Source of the DNA: Trichococcus paludicola
Lineage (GTDB): Bacteria > Bacillota > Bacilli > Lactobacillales > Aerococcaceae
Length of the DNA stretch: 64,000 nucleotides
Assembly (NCBI RefSeq): GCF_003052295.1
Contig: NZ_QBLC01000004.1
Coordinates: 124,001 to 188,000 of the forward strand
Direction: 5' to 3'
The notes under the pieces are model-generated. The model was not told the DNA's origin, did not search any database, and saw nothing but the letters and a program-made list of their open reading frames with translations. Shown here one piece after another: positions 10,012 through 18,996 of the stretch (its first letter is position 1; each line of letters starts with the position of its first letter). A program made the position numbers and the translations under genes.

Positions 10012-11154
10012 TCAGCCGTTCTTGTATTGCTTACTGTGGATGCTTTTCAGCAAGGCGATCAGCGTGTCCGCCTCATCAGTCGTATTATCCGGTCCGAATG
10101 AAATGCGTAAGGATTCGGTTGCTCGCGGATTATCCATTCCGTACATCGCTGCCAATACATGGCTCGGTTCAATGCTGCCGGCTGTACAAGCGGATCCGGC
10201 CGCCAGCATGATCCCTTTGAGATCGCACTGAATCAGCATTTTGTCGGAACGCATACCGGGCAGCCAGATGTTCAAGATGTGCGGGACTCCCTCAGGATAG
10301 ACACCATTGCATTCAAATGGAATCCCGCTTTTTTCAAGTCCGCTCAGTAAATACTTGCCCAGTTCACGTTTTTTGCGGTTGCTTTCTTTGCGTTCTGCTT
10401 CCATCAGAGTGACGGCCTCAGCAAACCCCCGGATGTATGGCGTATTTTCCGTACCGCCACGGTGGTCGTTCTCCTGGCTGCCGCCATGGATGAAATTAGG
10501 CAGGTGCAGACTATTTTTACGGTATAAAAATCCAATGCCTTTGGGACCATTGATTTTATGCGCGGAAACCGATAGGAAGTCGATATGCTGTTGCTCCACA
10601 TCAATCCGCTCGCTGCCATATGCTTGAACGGCATCGGTGTGGAATAGGATGTTCTGTTCTGTCAAAAAAGCACCTATTTCGGCAATTGGATTGATACTGC
10701 CCACCTCGTTGTTGGCATACATCAATGAGACTAAGATAGTATCCTCGCGAATCGCATCCTTCAGGGATTGCAAGGTTACTTTTCCGGTATCGTCCACCGG
10801 AAGATAGGTCACCTCAAAGCCTAACGTTTCCAGATAATGCATCGGATGCAGGACTGCATGGTGTTCCGCTGCAGAAGTGATAAGGTGTTTGCCCTTTTCC
10901 TTCAGAGCCAACGCAGTCGGTATGATCGCTGTATTGTTGGATTCGGAGCCGCAGCTTGTGATGATGATATCAGCCGGGTCTGCTTGGATGGATGCCGCAA
11001 AAATCCTGCGTGACTGGTCGATATGCTGTCTTGTTCGTCTTCCCAGAGCATAGGTGCTGGAAGGATTCCCGAAATCTTCGATAAGCGATTCCTGAATGAC
11101 CGATACAACTTCAGGTCTCACCGGAGTCGTAGCGGCGTGGTCGAAATAAATCAA
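10012..11154 (-). CDS. cysteine desulfurase (NifS/IscS family)
   Basis: 380 residues, a class V aminotransferase-fold PLP enzyme that turns cysteine into alanine plus a persulfide. Seen are MIYFDHAATTPVRPEV at the N-terminus, the PLP lysine in SVSAHKINGPKGIGFLY, and the catalytic cysteine in AAGSACTAGSIEPSHVL. I chose the TTG at 11154, which has AGAAGG at good spacing; a TTG eight codons upstream has a poor site. It sits 30 bases after the M50 protease gene and before DUF1831. It is one of two desulfurases in the window; the other pairs with ThiI, so this one may serve Fe-S assembly or other acceptors. Confidence 0.92.
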   Translation of the reverse strand: MIYFDHAATTPVRPEVVSVIQESLIEDFGNPSSTYALGRRTRQHIDQSRRIFAASIQADPADIIITSCGSESNNTAIIPTALALKEKGKHLITSAAEHHAVLHPMHYLETLGFEVTYLPVDDTGKVTLQSLKDAIREDTILVSLMYANNEVGSINPIAEIGAFLTEQNILFHTDAVQAYGSERIDVEQQHIDFLSVSAHKINGPKGIGFLYRKNSLHLPNFIHGGSQENDHRGGTENTPYIRGFAEAVTLMEAERKESNRKKRELGKYLLSGLEKSGIPFECNGVYPEGVPHILNIWLPGMRSDKMLIQCDLKGIMLAAGSACTAGSIEPSHVLAAMYGMDNPRATESLRISFGPDNTTDEADTLIALLKSIHSKQYKNG

Positions 11155-11184
11155 TTTGTTACCTTCTTTCTGTCGCAAGTCTTT

Positions 11185-12276
11185 CTAGTGTTCAAAATAA
11201 CTGTTGAGCCAACGGTACAGGCGCAGTTCGATGCTGGTTTCCATTTCCTTCGAGGAATCTTGGGCAGTTGCGGGACCCTGTCCCAACAATTTTTTCGTTT
11301 CTTCAATATCGGTAAGACAGAAAAATGCATAGGCCGCCCTTATTCTGTTGTTTACGATCCAGTACCTTTTTAACAAAGGATGAGCTTGTATTTGGATGTA
11401 TTTTTCCTCTGCATTTACGAGCCGACCGAACAGCGCATCGCAAAACAAAGATTCCATCATATAAACGGGCCAATAGACTGACTCTTTGACTGGACGGTTG
11501 GCCGAAAAAGTCTGCAACAATGAATCGGCTTCTTCAAAATCCAGTTCCCCCAAAGCGCGGACATACGCGACCATGTAGAAGTAGTCAACCAGGAAGGTTT
11601 TTTGATACTGGGCATCGTTTATGCTTTCGAAATAGGCGTCCGGTAAGTCGGCAAAAGGCACTTTTTCTTCGATAAGCTGTGCCATCTCCAACTGCTGGAA
11701 CAGGAGCCTGCGCGCAGGCAATGAGCGGCTTGCTTCCCTCAGCAAAGCTCCGTCATTCTGCGCTTTCGGCAGCAGATTCGCTAAAGCCATCCAGACAGGC
11801 ACCAAACTGAACAAAACGAACAGGGAGCCTGTCTTCAGTTCCATCCAAAAAGCCAGGCTGTACAGGAGTGTCCCCGTCAAAGCATTTGCCATAATGCCCC
11901 CCAGCAGATAACTGCGATACGGCAATTCCGCATAGTCCCCTTTAGGTGGCGCCATCAAGCATTGGCCAGCCAGCAACGGGGAGGCAGCCTGCATATGATG
12001 CAGGCTGTGATCCGCATGGCTATATTTGTAACGTCTGACTTGAAAGCTGATCAGCCGATAACCGCTCAATTTTCCGAAGATAAAATGTCCCCCTTCATGA
12101 AGAAAGACATGCACGTGGATGGATAGAAACAGGCCTGCCGATAGAGCTGGAACGAGCAGGGGATTAAAAGACGACAGCTTCCCCCAGTCGTTGAATCCCT
12201 TCGCGACGAGATAGCCGTAAAACATGATGAAGGCAATTGTAATATGGCTGGCAATTCTCAGAAATGACTTTTTCAT
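11185..12276 (-). CDS. M50-type (site-2 protease-like) membrane metalloprotease
   Basis: 363 residues. The N-terminal half is a membrane domain with zinc-protease signatures: HEGGH at residues 60-64 (HExxH) and NLLPKAQNDG at 167-176, matching the NxxPxxxxDG second motif of family M50, where the aspartate is the third zinc ligand. A glycine/asparagine motif GGIMANALTG (126-135) lies between. After about residue 190 comes a soluble helical region without a recognised domain and no PDZ domain. Such proteases cut transmembrane segments, often to release regulators; the substrate here is unknown. It starts 11 bases after the gshF stop and precedes the cysteine desulfurase. Confidence 0.75.
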   Translation of the reverse strand: MKKSFLRIASHITIAFIMFYGYLVAKGFNDWGKLSSFNPLLVPALSAGLFLSIHVHVFLHEGGHFIFGKLSGYRLISFQVRRYKYSHADHSLHHMQAASPLLAGQCLMAPPKGDYAELPYRSYLLGGIMANALTGTLLYSLAFWMELKTGSLFVLFSLVPVWMALANLLPKAQNDGALLREASRSLPARRLLFQQLEMAQLIEEKVPFADLPDAYFESINDAQYQKTFLVDYFYMVAYVRALGELDFEEADSLLQTFSANRPVKESVYWPVYMMESLFCDALFGRLVNAEEKYIQIQAHPLLKRYWIVNNRIRAAYAFFCLTDIEETKKLLGQGPATAQDSSKEMETSIELRLYRWLNSYFEH

Positions 12277-12287
12277 GAAGTTCCCCC

Positions 12288-14579
12288 CTACTCTTCCTCC
12301 AGCTGCATTTCCGGGAACAATAAGCGCAGGATTTCCATCGTCAAGCGTCGGCTTTTCCCTTGGTATGGATAAATGTGGATTAGCATGGCTGGGTTGAAGT
12401 TCGCCTCAATCACCCCGTAGTTCGGCTCCTCTTTCGTGGCCGGGACCGAATGATCCGGGATGATGATATCCACCCCACAGACTGCAACACCCAGTGAGGC
12501 TGCCATCTGCACAGCCAACTTTTTGTAGCTGTCGTCCATCTGATCCGTAAAATCAATTGAATCGCCGCCGGTGCTGATGTTTGAATTATCCCTCAGACGG
12601 ACATTCGTGCCTTCAGGTGGGATACTGTCGAAAGTATACCCTTGCCCTTGGATCGTCAATTTTTCGAGTTCCCCAGTCGCTATCAATTCCAATGGGGAAC
12701 GGTGATTTTTTCCGCGGAGACTGTCTTTATTCTTCTCCTCGACCAATTGACGGATTGTGTGGCTGCCATCACCTACCACATTGGCCGGCACACGCAGCAA
12801 CACGGCTTTCGTTTCATTGCCTATGACAAAGAATCGGTATTCGGTTCCGGCCAAGAAATCCTCGACCAATATATCCTCGTCCTCTTCAAATGCGATGCGT
12901 ACTGCTTTTTCGTAGTTTTCGGCTGTTGCGCCGTCCTTGAAGATGGAAATCCCTAACCCGTAGTTCGTTGACTTAGGTTTGACGACGATGCCTTTCCCAG
13001 CAAAGATAGAGTAATCGCGCAAGGCTGCGGCCACAGAATGGTACTCACCGCTGTCCGGCACCGCGAATCCGTTCTCCGCCAATATTTTTTTGGTGACGAC
13101 TTTATTTTCCATAATGAGCGGGCCGATATAGCTGTCTTTTGCCGTCATATTGCCGTTCTTCACATATTCGCGATGATTCTTGTAGGTCAGCGAGATGAAT
13201 TGGTCATAACGGTCGAGCATGTTGATCTTCAAACCTTTTTGGATGGCATCGAACATCAGAATCTGTGTGGAGAGTTCCATGTCCTCAAAGCCCCTCAAGG
13301 CATATGGACGTTTCCAGGCAGCTTCTTTGTACTTTTTGGCCAAAGATGTGGCCCAAGCCGTTTTGTCCTCTGTTGCATCCACTGCCTTGACCATCTGCCC
13401 TGCCACTGTTTTCTCCGGATTGTGGAATGCTTCGATTTTTTCTTTAACGATTGCGCTGATTTTCTCTTCTGCGCCGATCGCTTCCAGCATCTGCAGCATC
13501 CCTTCCAGGACGGACAGCCCTTCCGATTGGAATGCGGATGGCTGCAGAGGATTCTCCAATGCCGTGCTGTAATTCATTTCTTTCCCGATTTTCATCTCTT
13601 CTTCGCTGGCATCCTTCTCGATCCACAATAAATAGAGCAGGAAATAATGGATGAAGTACATATCCTCTTTATGCATTCCGAACTCGGCAAATGGGTTCAG
13701 ATCGAACAACCTGAATTCGAGATAGGCGATTCCGTTCGTCAGCAAATCACGCGCTTTGTTGGCCCCCCTGAAACGGACAGTGGAATAAAACTCCTTTTCG
13801 GCAATAAGCTTTCCACTGGTTACCATCCGTTCGATATCCTGTACATAGGCATCAATCGATTCAAAAGAAACATGCACGTCCGCTTTATTGACGTATCCAT
13901 ATTTGCTGCTGCGGATGCTTCTTGTGTAGCTGTCCAGAGGCAAATCCTGTTGGGTTTCTTTTTCGAAGTAGGAGCTGTCGGCGGATATGGATCCTCCCAT
14001 AAGATAGGTCATGATCCATTGGTGACGGATGAAGTTATGCGCCATCTTCAAGTAGACATCCGATTGGAACGCCTTAAGTGTCCCGGCAGACCCGGAAAGC
14101 TGATGAAGTTCTTTGATGAGGGCAGGATTCAATTCGAAATTGAAGTGGATGCCGCTGACCATCTGTTTCTTGTTCCCGTAAACAGAGACCAAGTACTCCC
14201 GGTACGCCACATCATCCGCGCTGTCCAACTTGGCTACTTTGATTTCTTCACTTGCCGGCATGGTAGGCGGGATGCTGCAAGGCAACAGGTATTCATCTTC
14301 CGGCAAGGATCGCAGTACGACATCATGGATAGCCGTCAGCCACTCATGTGTTTCCTCGATTGACTGCATCGGCGGCGTGATCAATTCCGGTTGGCTTTCC
14401 GCAAAGTCAGTCTGTATGTAAGGATGGAAACTGCGATTTCCGAATACAGTCGGGTGGTTTGTCTTGGCGATTGTACCTTCACCCGTTATCCGTTGGCTTT
14501 CTTTTTCGATTCCAAAAGAGGCTTTCGAAAATAATGCCGATAATTTATGTGTTAAAATAATCTCTTTGAAATCCGTCAT
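12288..14579 (-). CDS. gshF: bifunctional glutamate-cysteine ligase/glutathione synthetase
   Basis: 763 residues, the fused enzyme that makes glutathione from Glu, Cys and Gly in one polypeptide. The N-terminal about 450 residues are the GshA ligase (LFSKASFGIEKESQRI, HPYIQTDFAESQPELITP). The C-terminal part is an ATP-grasp domain (VVKPKSTNYGLGISIF, EDFLAGTEYRFFVIG, GVIEANFNPAMLIHIYPYQG) related to D-Ala ligase rather than to GshB. The ATG (MTDFKEIILTH) follows GCGAGAG; an upstream start 14 codons earlier has no ribosome site. It leads an apparent operon with the M50 protease and cysteine desulfurase, which links thiol synthesis to sulfur mobilisation. Confidence 0.95.
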   Translation of the reverse strand: MTDFKEIILTHKLSALFSKASFGIEKESQRITGEGTIAKTNHPTVFGNRSFHPYIQTDFAESQPELITPPMQSIEETHEWLTAIHDVVLRSLPEDEYLLPCSIPPTMPASEEIKVAKLDSADDVAYREYLVSVYGNKKQMVSGIHFNFELNPALIKELHQLSGSAGTLKAFQSDVYLKMAHNFIRHQWIMTYLMGGSISADSSYFEKETQQDLPLDSYTRSIRSSKYGYVNKADVHVSFESIDAYVQDIERMVTSGKLIAEKEFYSTVRFRGANKARDLLTNGIAYLEFRLFDLNPFAEFGMHKEDMYFIHYFLLYLLWIEKDASEEEMKIGKEMNYSTALENPLQPSAFQSEGLSVLEGMLQMLEAIGAEEKISAIVKEKIEAFHNPEKTVAGQMVKAVDATEDKTAWATSLAKKYKEAAWKRPYALRGFEDMELSTQILMFDAIQKGLKINMLDRYDQFISLTYKNHREYVKNGNMTAKDSYIGPLIMENKVVTKKILAENGFAVPDSGEYHSVAAALRDYSIFAGKGIVVKPKSTNYGLGISIFKDGATAENYEKAVRIAFEEDEDILVEDFLAGTEYRFFVIGNETKAVLLRVPANVVGDGSHTIRQLVEEKNKDSLRGKNHRSPLELIATGELEKLTIQGQGYTFDSIPPEGTNVRLRDNSNISTGGDSIDFTDQMDDSYKKLAVQMAASLGVAVCGVDIIIPDHSVPATKEEPNYGVIEANFNPAMLIHIYPYQGKSRRLTMEILRLLFPEMQLEEE

Positions 14580-14619
14580 TATATACTCTCGCTTTCTGCT
14601 TCCAATTTTCAATGTATTC

Positions 14620-14649
14620 ATTATAGCTTTTCTGCTTGTAAATAGTAAA
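14620..14649 (-). promoter_or_regulatory. gshF promoter
   Basis: Minus strand TTTACT, 18-base spacer, TATAAT, about 40 bases before the gshF start. The -10 is perfect and the -35 weak. Confidence 0.55.
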
Positions 14650-14717
14650 GATGTTGCTTGCCTTTCTTTTCAATCAATTTTCACAAAGCTGCCAAAAAGA
14701 AATAACCGGGCGAATGT

Positions 14718-14746
14718 TTGTTCTTTATTATCAGATGGCATATAAT
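14718..14746 (+). promoter_or_regulatory. rarA promoter
   Basis: TTGTTC, 17-base spacer, TATAAT, 26 bases before the rarA start codon. It is divergent from the gshF promoter about 70 bases away. Confidence 0.75.
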
Positions 14747-14772
14747 GGGGAGAGAAAAAGGAGCGGAGAATA

Positions 14773-16044
14773 ATGAAACAACCTTTAGCATACCGTATGC
14801 GTCCCGTCCACATCGACGAAGTCATCGGCCAAAGTCATCTGGTCGGCGAAAATAAAATCATCCGCCGCATGGTCGATGCCAAGATGCTTTCTTCAATGAT
14901 ACTGTACGGCCCACCGGGAATCGGCAAAACCAGCATTGCGAGCGCCATCGCCGGATCGACCCATTCGGCTTTCCGGCAACTGAACGCCGCTACCGACACA
15001 AAAAAAGATCTTCAGATCGTCGTGGAGGAAGCCAAATTTTCCGGCCAGGTCATCCTCTTGTTGGATGAGGTGCATCGCTTGGACAAACCCAAACAGGATT
15101 TTCTCTTGCCGCATCTTGAGAGCGGCCAGGTCATCCTGATCGGCGCCACCACCGAAAATCCATACATCAGCATCAGTCCCGCTATCCGGAGCCGGACCCA
15201 AATTTTCGAATTGAAGGCCCTGAGCACACAGGACGTCATATTGGCGCTGGAACGGGCCATCGCTGACGAAAAGCGCGGTTTGGGTAAAGAAAAGATTATG
15301 ATCGACGAAGATGCCTTGCTTCATTTCGCCAGAAGTACGATGGGTGACGTGCGCGGCTCGCTGAACGCCTTGGAATTGGCCGCGCTATCCACCAAACCGG
15401 ATGCGGATGGAACCATCCACATAACCTTGGACATCGCCGAGGAGTGTGTCCAAAAGAAGGCATTGGTCCACGATAAGAACGGCGATGCCCATTACGATGT
15501 CATATCTGCCTTCCAAAAATCGATCCGCGGCAGCGACGTCGATGCGGCCATGCATTATCTGGCCAGGCTGCTGGAAGCCGGCGAATTACTGATCGCCTGC
15601 AGGCGGTTGATGGTCTGTGCCTACGAAGATATCGGCTTAGGCAATCCGCAAGCTGTGGCCCGAACCGTTTTGGCTGTTCAGGCTGCCGAAAAGCTGGGCT
15701 TGCCGGAAGCACGGATTCCCTTGGCTAATGCTGTCGTCGATCTGGCCCTTTCGCCGAAATCCAATTCGGCCTATATTGCCTTGGACAGCGCTCTTGCCGA
15801 CGTGCGCGCCGGAAAGTCCGGCGACATACCGGATAGCCTGCGGGATGCCCATTACAGCGGTGCAAACAAGCTGGGCCGTGGCATCGGGTATCAATACCCG
15901 CACGACTTCCCGGATCACTGGATCAAACAACAATATTTGCCGGACTCGCTGAAAGATCGCCGATACTACGAGCCCGCTTCGACCGGAAAATATGAACAAG
16001 CCTTGGCCAGCCAATTGCAGCACCGCTTCAACAAAGATTCCTGA
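14773..16044 (+). CDS. rarA: replication-associated recombination protein A (RarA/MgsA)
   Basis: 423 residues, an AAA+ ATPase related to clamp loaders that acts at stalled replication forks. Visible are MRPVHIDEVIGQSHLVG at the N-terminus, Walker A YGPPGIGKTS, Walker B LLLDEVHRLDK, sensor 1 GATTENPYISI, and the arginine finger region SPAIRSRTQIF. The C-terminal part holds the family's tetramerisation region (YDVISAFQKSIRGSDVDAA...RRLMVCAYEDIGLGNPQA). ATG with GGAGCGGAG upstream. It is followed by the 6S RNA, the same linkage known around rarA (yrvN) and bsrA in Bacillus subtilis. Confidence 0.95.
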   Translation: MKQPLAYRMRPVHIDEVIGQSHLVGENKIIRRMVDAKMLSSMILYGPPGIGKTSIASAIAGSTHSAFRQLNAATDTKKDLQIVVEEAKFSGQVILLLDEVHRLDKPKQDFLLPHLESGQVILIGATTENPYISISPAIRSRTQIFELKALSTQDVILALERAIADEKRGLGKEKIMIDEDALLHFARSTMGDVRGSLNALELAALSTKPDADGTIHITLDIAEECVQKKALVHDKNGDAHYDVISAFQKSIRGSDVDAAMHYLARLLEAGELLIACRRLMVCAYEDIGLGNPQAVARTVLAVQAAEKLGLPEARIPLANAVVDLALSPKSNSAYIALDSALADVRAGKSGDIPDSLRDAHYSGANKLGRGIGYQYPHDFPDHWIKQQYLPDSLKDRRYYEPASTGKYEQALASQLQHRFNKDS

Positions 16045-16111
16045 TTACTGTTTGGCAGCGTTTAACCAGTTGCTGCTGTACTGTTTCCGGATTGAAATGC
16101 TTGTGTTTTGC

Positions 16112-16140
16112 TTGCCAACGATTGATTAGTATGCTACTAT
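16112..16140 (+). promoter_or_regulatory. promoter of the 6S RNA
   Basis: TTGCCA, 17-base spacer, TACTAT, predicting a start of transcription at about 16147, at the foot of the 6S closing stem. Confidence 0.7.
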
Positions 16141-16146
16141 ACGTAT

Positions 16147-16345
16147 ATAGATTTCTGAGGTGTTCGACATATTCTCAATGTGTTGACCGAACAATTTATT
16201 ACTACCTTGGGATCCTGTTTATTCCGGTGGATAACACGCCTTTTCATTTGGTAGTTAGAGACTGGATATTGGAGCCCACCTGCTTATATGCGGGTTCAAA
16301 ACTAGTAGAATATAACTCACCGGCACCATCGGATTTCTAATAAAG
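16147..16345 (+). ncRNA. ssrS: 6S RNA (the lacto-usp type)
   Basis: The ends match the conserved closing stem of 6S RNA: TCTGAGGTGTTCG at 16154-16166 pairs with CGGCACCATCGGA at 16321-16333, very like the ends of E. coli 6S. The length (about 195) and the A/U-rich central part fit an open bubble that imitates a melted promoter and binds RNA polymerase. It has its own promoter, follows rarA, and precedes a small membrane-protein gene and a usp gene. That is exactly the context described for the lacto-usp RNA motif, which was proposed to be the 6S RNA of lactic acid bacteria. Confidence 0.8.
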
Positions 16346-16359
16346 TTTTATACTTTTGG

Positions 16360-16386
16360 AGCTGCTCTTTGAGCAGCTTTTTTTGC
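16360..16386 (+). terminator. terminator after the 6S RNA
   Basis: AGCTGCTC/GAGCAGCT stem with a three-base loop and a run of seven T residues. Confidence 0.85.
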
Positions 16387-16453
16387 AGACTGAAATATTC
16401 GGGAAAGCATTTCTTGAGCCATTATCCCGCAATTTCCTTGAGGAGGACACACT

Positions 16454-16756
16454 TTGGTTGAATTGTTGATTGCCCTTTTTTCATTATTATTGGTTTCGAC
16501 CGGACTTTTCATGACATTGAAAGGCCCCACTGTCTTCGTGTTGGCTCCGGATCGGATCACAGAACAGCAACGCCATCAGATCTGGCTCTTTTTCCGCAAC
16601 GGCGGAGCCCTGTACATGTTGATTGGGTTTCTCTGTCTGCTGACGATTTTCTTCAGGAGTTCCCTGCTTTATGCATTTGCCGTATTGATTGCCTCAGGGT
16701 ATACAGCACTCTTCAGCATCCGGCTGGCCGGCATGATGAAAGATCAGGGCCGCTGA
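16454..16756 (+). CDS. small membrane protein between 6S RNA and usp
   Basis: 100 residues with three hydrophobic segments (about 3-24, 47-67, 70-90) and a short basic tail; the connection between the first two is polar (DRITEQQRHQIWLFFRNGG). I do not recognise a family. The start is a TTG with AGGAGG at proper distance; no ATG fits. It lies about 70 bases behind the 6S terminator and about 100 before the universal stress gene. The published lacto-usp arrangement also contains a hypothetical gene at this place, so this is probably that conserved partner. Confidence 0.65.
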   Translation: MVELLIALFSLLLVSTGLFMTLKGPTVFVLAPDRITEQQRHQIWLFFRNGGALYMLIGFLCLLTIFFRSSLLYAFAVLIASGYTALFSIRLAGMMKDQGR

Positions 16757-16853
16757 TCAATAAATTCCGGAAAATATCGCATACGCTTTCATTTTTATGG
16801 AAAGTGAAGTAAAATAAACTTGTAAGCGATACTAGTTTAGAGGAGTGGTTAAT

Positions 16854-17321
16854 ATGTTTCAAGAGTATAAGAAAATTTTGATACCGGTTGACGGATCGAG
16901 AGAATCAGAATTATCCTTCCGTAAAGCAGTGGAAGTGGCCAAACGGAATAAAGCAGCCATCATCATCACTCATATTATTGATACAAGAGCCATACAGACC
17001 CCTACAGGTTTTGAAGGCAGCTTTACGGATGAAATCGTCCGCCAATCCAAAACGTTGATGGAAGAATACAAAACCTACGCCACGAACGAAGGCATAACGG
17101 ATGTTCACACAGTCATCGAATACGGCTCGCCAAAAGCCATCATCGCAAAAGATTTGCCTGCCGAATACGGCGTGGATCTGATCATGATCGGCGCGACCGG
17201 CCTTAATGCCGTCGAAAGACTGTTCATCGGCTCCGTTTCCGAGTACGTCATCCGCAACGCACCTTGCGATGTGCTGGTCGTCCGGACCGACCTGGAGAAT
17301 AAACCAAAACCTAAAAAATGA
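16854..17321 (+). CDS. universal stress protein, UspA family
   Basis: 155 residues forming one Usp domain. The N-terminus YKKILIPVDGSRESELSFRKAVEVA carries the ATP-site aspartate (given here as the motif ILIPVDGS). The C-terminal nucleotide-binding signature is MIGATGLNAVERLFIGSVSEYVIRNAPCDVLVVR, with its core G-x2-G-x9-G-S. The presence of this glycine-rich loop suggests an ATP-binding Usp. The ATG at 16854 follows GAGGAG; a GTG three codons before it is a less likely start. Usp proteins accumulate on growth arrest; the precise role is unknown. Confidence 0.92.
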   Translation: MFQEYKKILIPVDGSRESELSFRKAVEVAKRNKAAIIITHIIDTRAIQTPTGFEGSFTDEIVRQSKTLMEEYKTYATNEGITDVHTVIEYGSPKAIIAKDLPAEYGVDLIMIGATGLNAVERLFIGSVSEYVIRNAPCDVLVVRTDLENKPKPKK

Positions 17322-17365
17322 CAGGCAGCGGTCTAACTCCCTGCCTCAGAAAAAATTCAACAAAA

Positions 17366-17403
17366 AAATTCCGTTATGCCAGTTGTTGGCATATCGGAAT
17401 TTT
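17366..17403 (+). terminator. terminator after usp
   Basis: AAATTCCG..TATGCCA/TGGCATA..CGGAATTT stem followed by a T-run. A weaker GGCAG/CTGCC hairpin lies just before it. Confidence 0.8.
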
Positions 17404-17511
17404 TATTTTTTATTATGGAAGCATAATACATTTTGAATCCAAAAGTGCGTCACCGTTGGTGTTTTACAGGTTTGCAAAAGTTTTCATGCATCCAAAAAGT
17501 TGTCCAGCTGC

Positions 17512-17739
17512 ACGGGTTAGCCCTTCGGAAAGGATAGAGGAACCCCTTGACTCTGCGAGCCAAGGATACTATTCGACTACCCTGCTGACGCAGGAAGTCT
17601 CTCAGCATATTGCGCTCTACGATGCTCAGTTGCATGGGACTTTTAGCGATTCATCCCTTAGAGTCCCAGTAAAAGGTAACCGTAGAGAACGTTGCGTGGC
17701 ACGATTTCCTAAATTTCTTTCAGGGCTGAACGAACCCGT
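17512..17739. repeat. structured intergenic element with terminal inverted repeats
   Basis: Lies between the convergent usp and ackA genes. The ends are imperfect inverted repeats: ACGGGTTAGCCCT (17512-17524) against AGGGCT-gaacg-AACCCGT (17722-17739), with a further A+G-rich similarity inside. Between them are several hairpins: CCTTG/CAAGG (17545-17565), CCTGC/GCAGG (17581-17594), and a stem CTCTACG/CGTAGAG (17615-17687) enclosing ATGC/GCAT and GGGACT/AGTCCC hairpins. It could be a small non-autonomous mobile element (MITE) or a structured RNA. No open frame in it looks real. Confidence 0.5.
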
Positions 17740-17749
17740 TCCGCTTTTC

Positions 17750-18946
17750 TTATTTTTGGCTGAAGCGTACGACGTCGCGAGCGATCATCACTTCTTCGTC
17801 CGTAGGGATCAACAGTACTTTAACTTTTGAATCGTCAGTTGAAATGATTCTTTCAACGCCGCGAACATTGTTCTTTTCATCGTCGATTTCGCAACCGAAC
17901 CAAGAGATGCCATCGATGATGATTTTGCGGGTAGGCGCAGAATTTTCTCCGACGCCGGCAGTGAAGACGATCGCATCCACACCGTTCATGATTGCAACAT
18001 ATTGTCCGATATATTTTATGATGCGATTGTGGAAGATATCCAATGCAATTTGAGCTTGCTCGTTGCCTTTTTCAGCTTCTGTCTCAACATCGCGCATATC
18101 GCTTGATACGCCTGAAAGTCCCAACAGACCTGATTTTTTATTCAGGATGTCAACGAATTCATTGATATCCGTGATGCCCAGTTTGCCCATCAAATACGCG
18201 ATTAAAGATGCATCGATGTCCCCTGAACGAGTTCCCATCGTGATACCAGCCAATGGCGTGAAGCCCATGGATGTGTCGATCGATTTTCCGCCTTGGACAG
18301 CAGTGATGGAACCACCGTTACCGATGTGGCATGTAACGATCTTCAACTCTTCGATCGGTCTTCCCAACATTTCGGCAGCGCGTTCAGCTACGTATTTATG
18401 GCTTGTTCCGTGTGCGCCGTACTTTCTTGCAGAATATTTTTCATAGTACTCCATCGGGATGCTGTAAAGGTAATTTACTTTCGGCATTGTTGTATGGAAA
18501 GAGGTGTCGAATACAGCAACACTTGTGATTTCAGGCAACAATTTTTTGAACGCACGGATTCCGGTAGCGTTCGCTGGGTTATGCAACGGCGCCAATTCAG
18601 CCAGTTCTTCGATTTGTTCCAGGACAAGATCATCCACAAGCGCGGAATCTTTGAAGATTTCGCCGCCGGCAACGACACGGTGGCCAACACCTGTGATCTC
18701 ATCGTAGCTTGAAATGATGTTTAGTGCCAATAATTGATCCAGCAAGTTTTGTACCGCGATCTCATGGTTCGCAATATCTTCCGTTACCTTGAATTTTTCG
18801 CCTTCTCCATATTTGATTGTGAAGACGGAATCGTTCAAACCGATTCTTTCGATAATTCCGGTTGCAAGAACTTCCTGATCAGGCATAGCGTATAATGTAA
18901 ATTTCAAGCTTGAGCTACCAGCATTGATAGCGATGATTTTTGACAT
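17750..18946 (-). CDS. ackA: acetate kinase
   Basis: 398 residues, the standard length. AckA makes acetate and ATP from acetyl phosphate at the end of mixed-acid fermentation. Seen are the phosphate-binding [10 protein letters not shown] at the N-terminus, [29 protein letters not shown], and [13 protein letters not shown]. The ATG (MSKIIAIN) follows AAGGAGAG; the frame stays open 24 codons upstream without a ribosome site. It follows the methyltransferase gene by about 50 bases, an arrangement often seen in Firmicutes and lactic acid bacteria. Confidence 0.97.
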   Translation of the reverse strand: MSKIIAINAGSSSLKFTLYAMPDQEVLATGIIERIGLNDSVFTIKYGEGEKFKVTEDIANHEIAVQNLLDQLLALNIISSYDEITGVGHRVVAGGEIFKDSALVDDLVLEQIEELAELAPLHNPANATGIRAFKKLLPEITSVAVFDTSFHTTMPKVNYLYSIPMEYYEKYSARKYGAHGTSHKYVAERAAEMLGRPIEELKIVTCHIGNGGSITAVQGGKSIDTSMGFTPLAGITMGTRSGDIDASLIAYLMGKLGITDINEFVDILNKKSGLLGLSGVSSDMRDVETEAEKGNEQAQIALDIFHNRIIKYIGQYVAIMNGVDAIVFTAGVGENSAPTRKIIIDGISWFGCEIDDEKNNVRGVERIISTDDSKVKVLLIPTDEEVMIARDVVRFSQK

Positions 18947-18996
18947 TTTTTTCTCTCCTTTAAATTGACTGATTTTTCTTATATCTCTAATAAATA

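Noticed and set aside
17450-17635. Minus-strand frame of 61 codons within the folded element
   Set aside because: Short, basic, no ribosome site, and its bases are better explained by the hairpins.
17318-17830. Open frame of 170 codons over the 17.5 kb element
   Set aside because: It runs through the usp terminator, the folded element and into the ackA 3' end antisense; no ribosome site at the start and no protein-like pattern.
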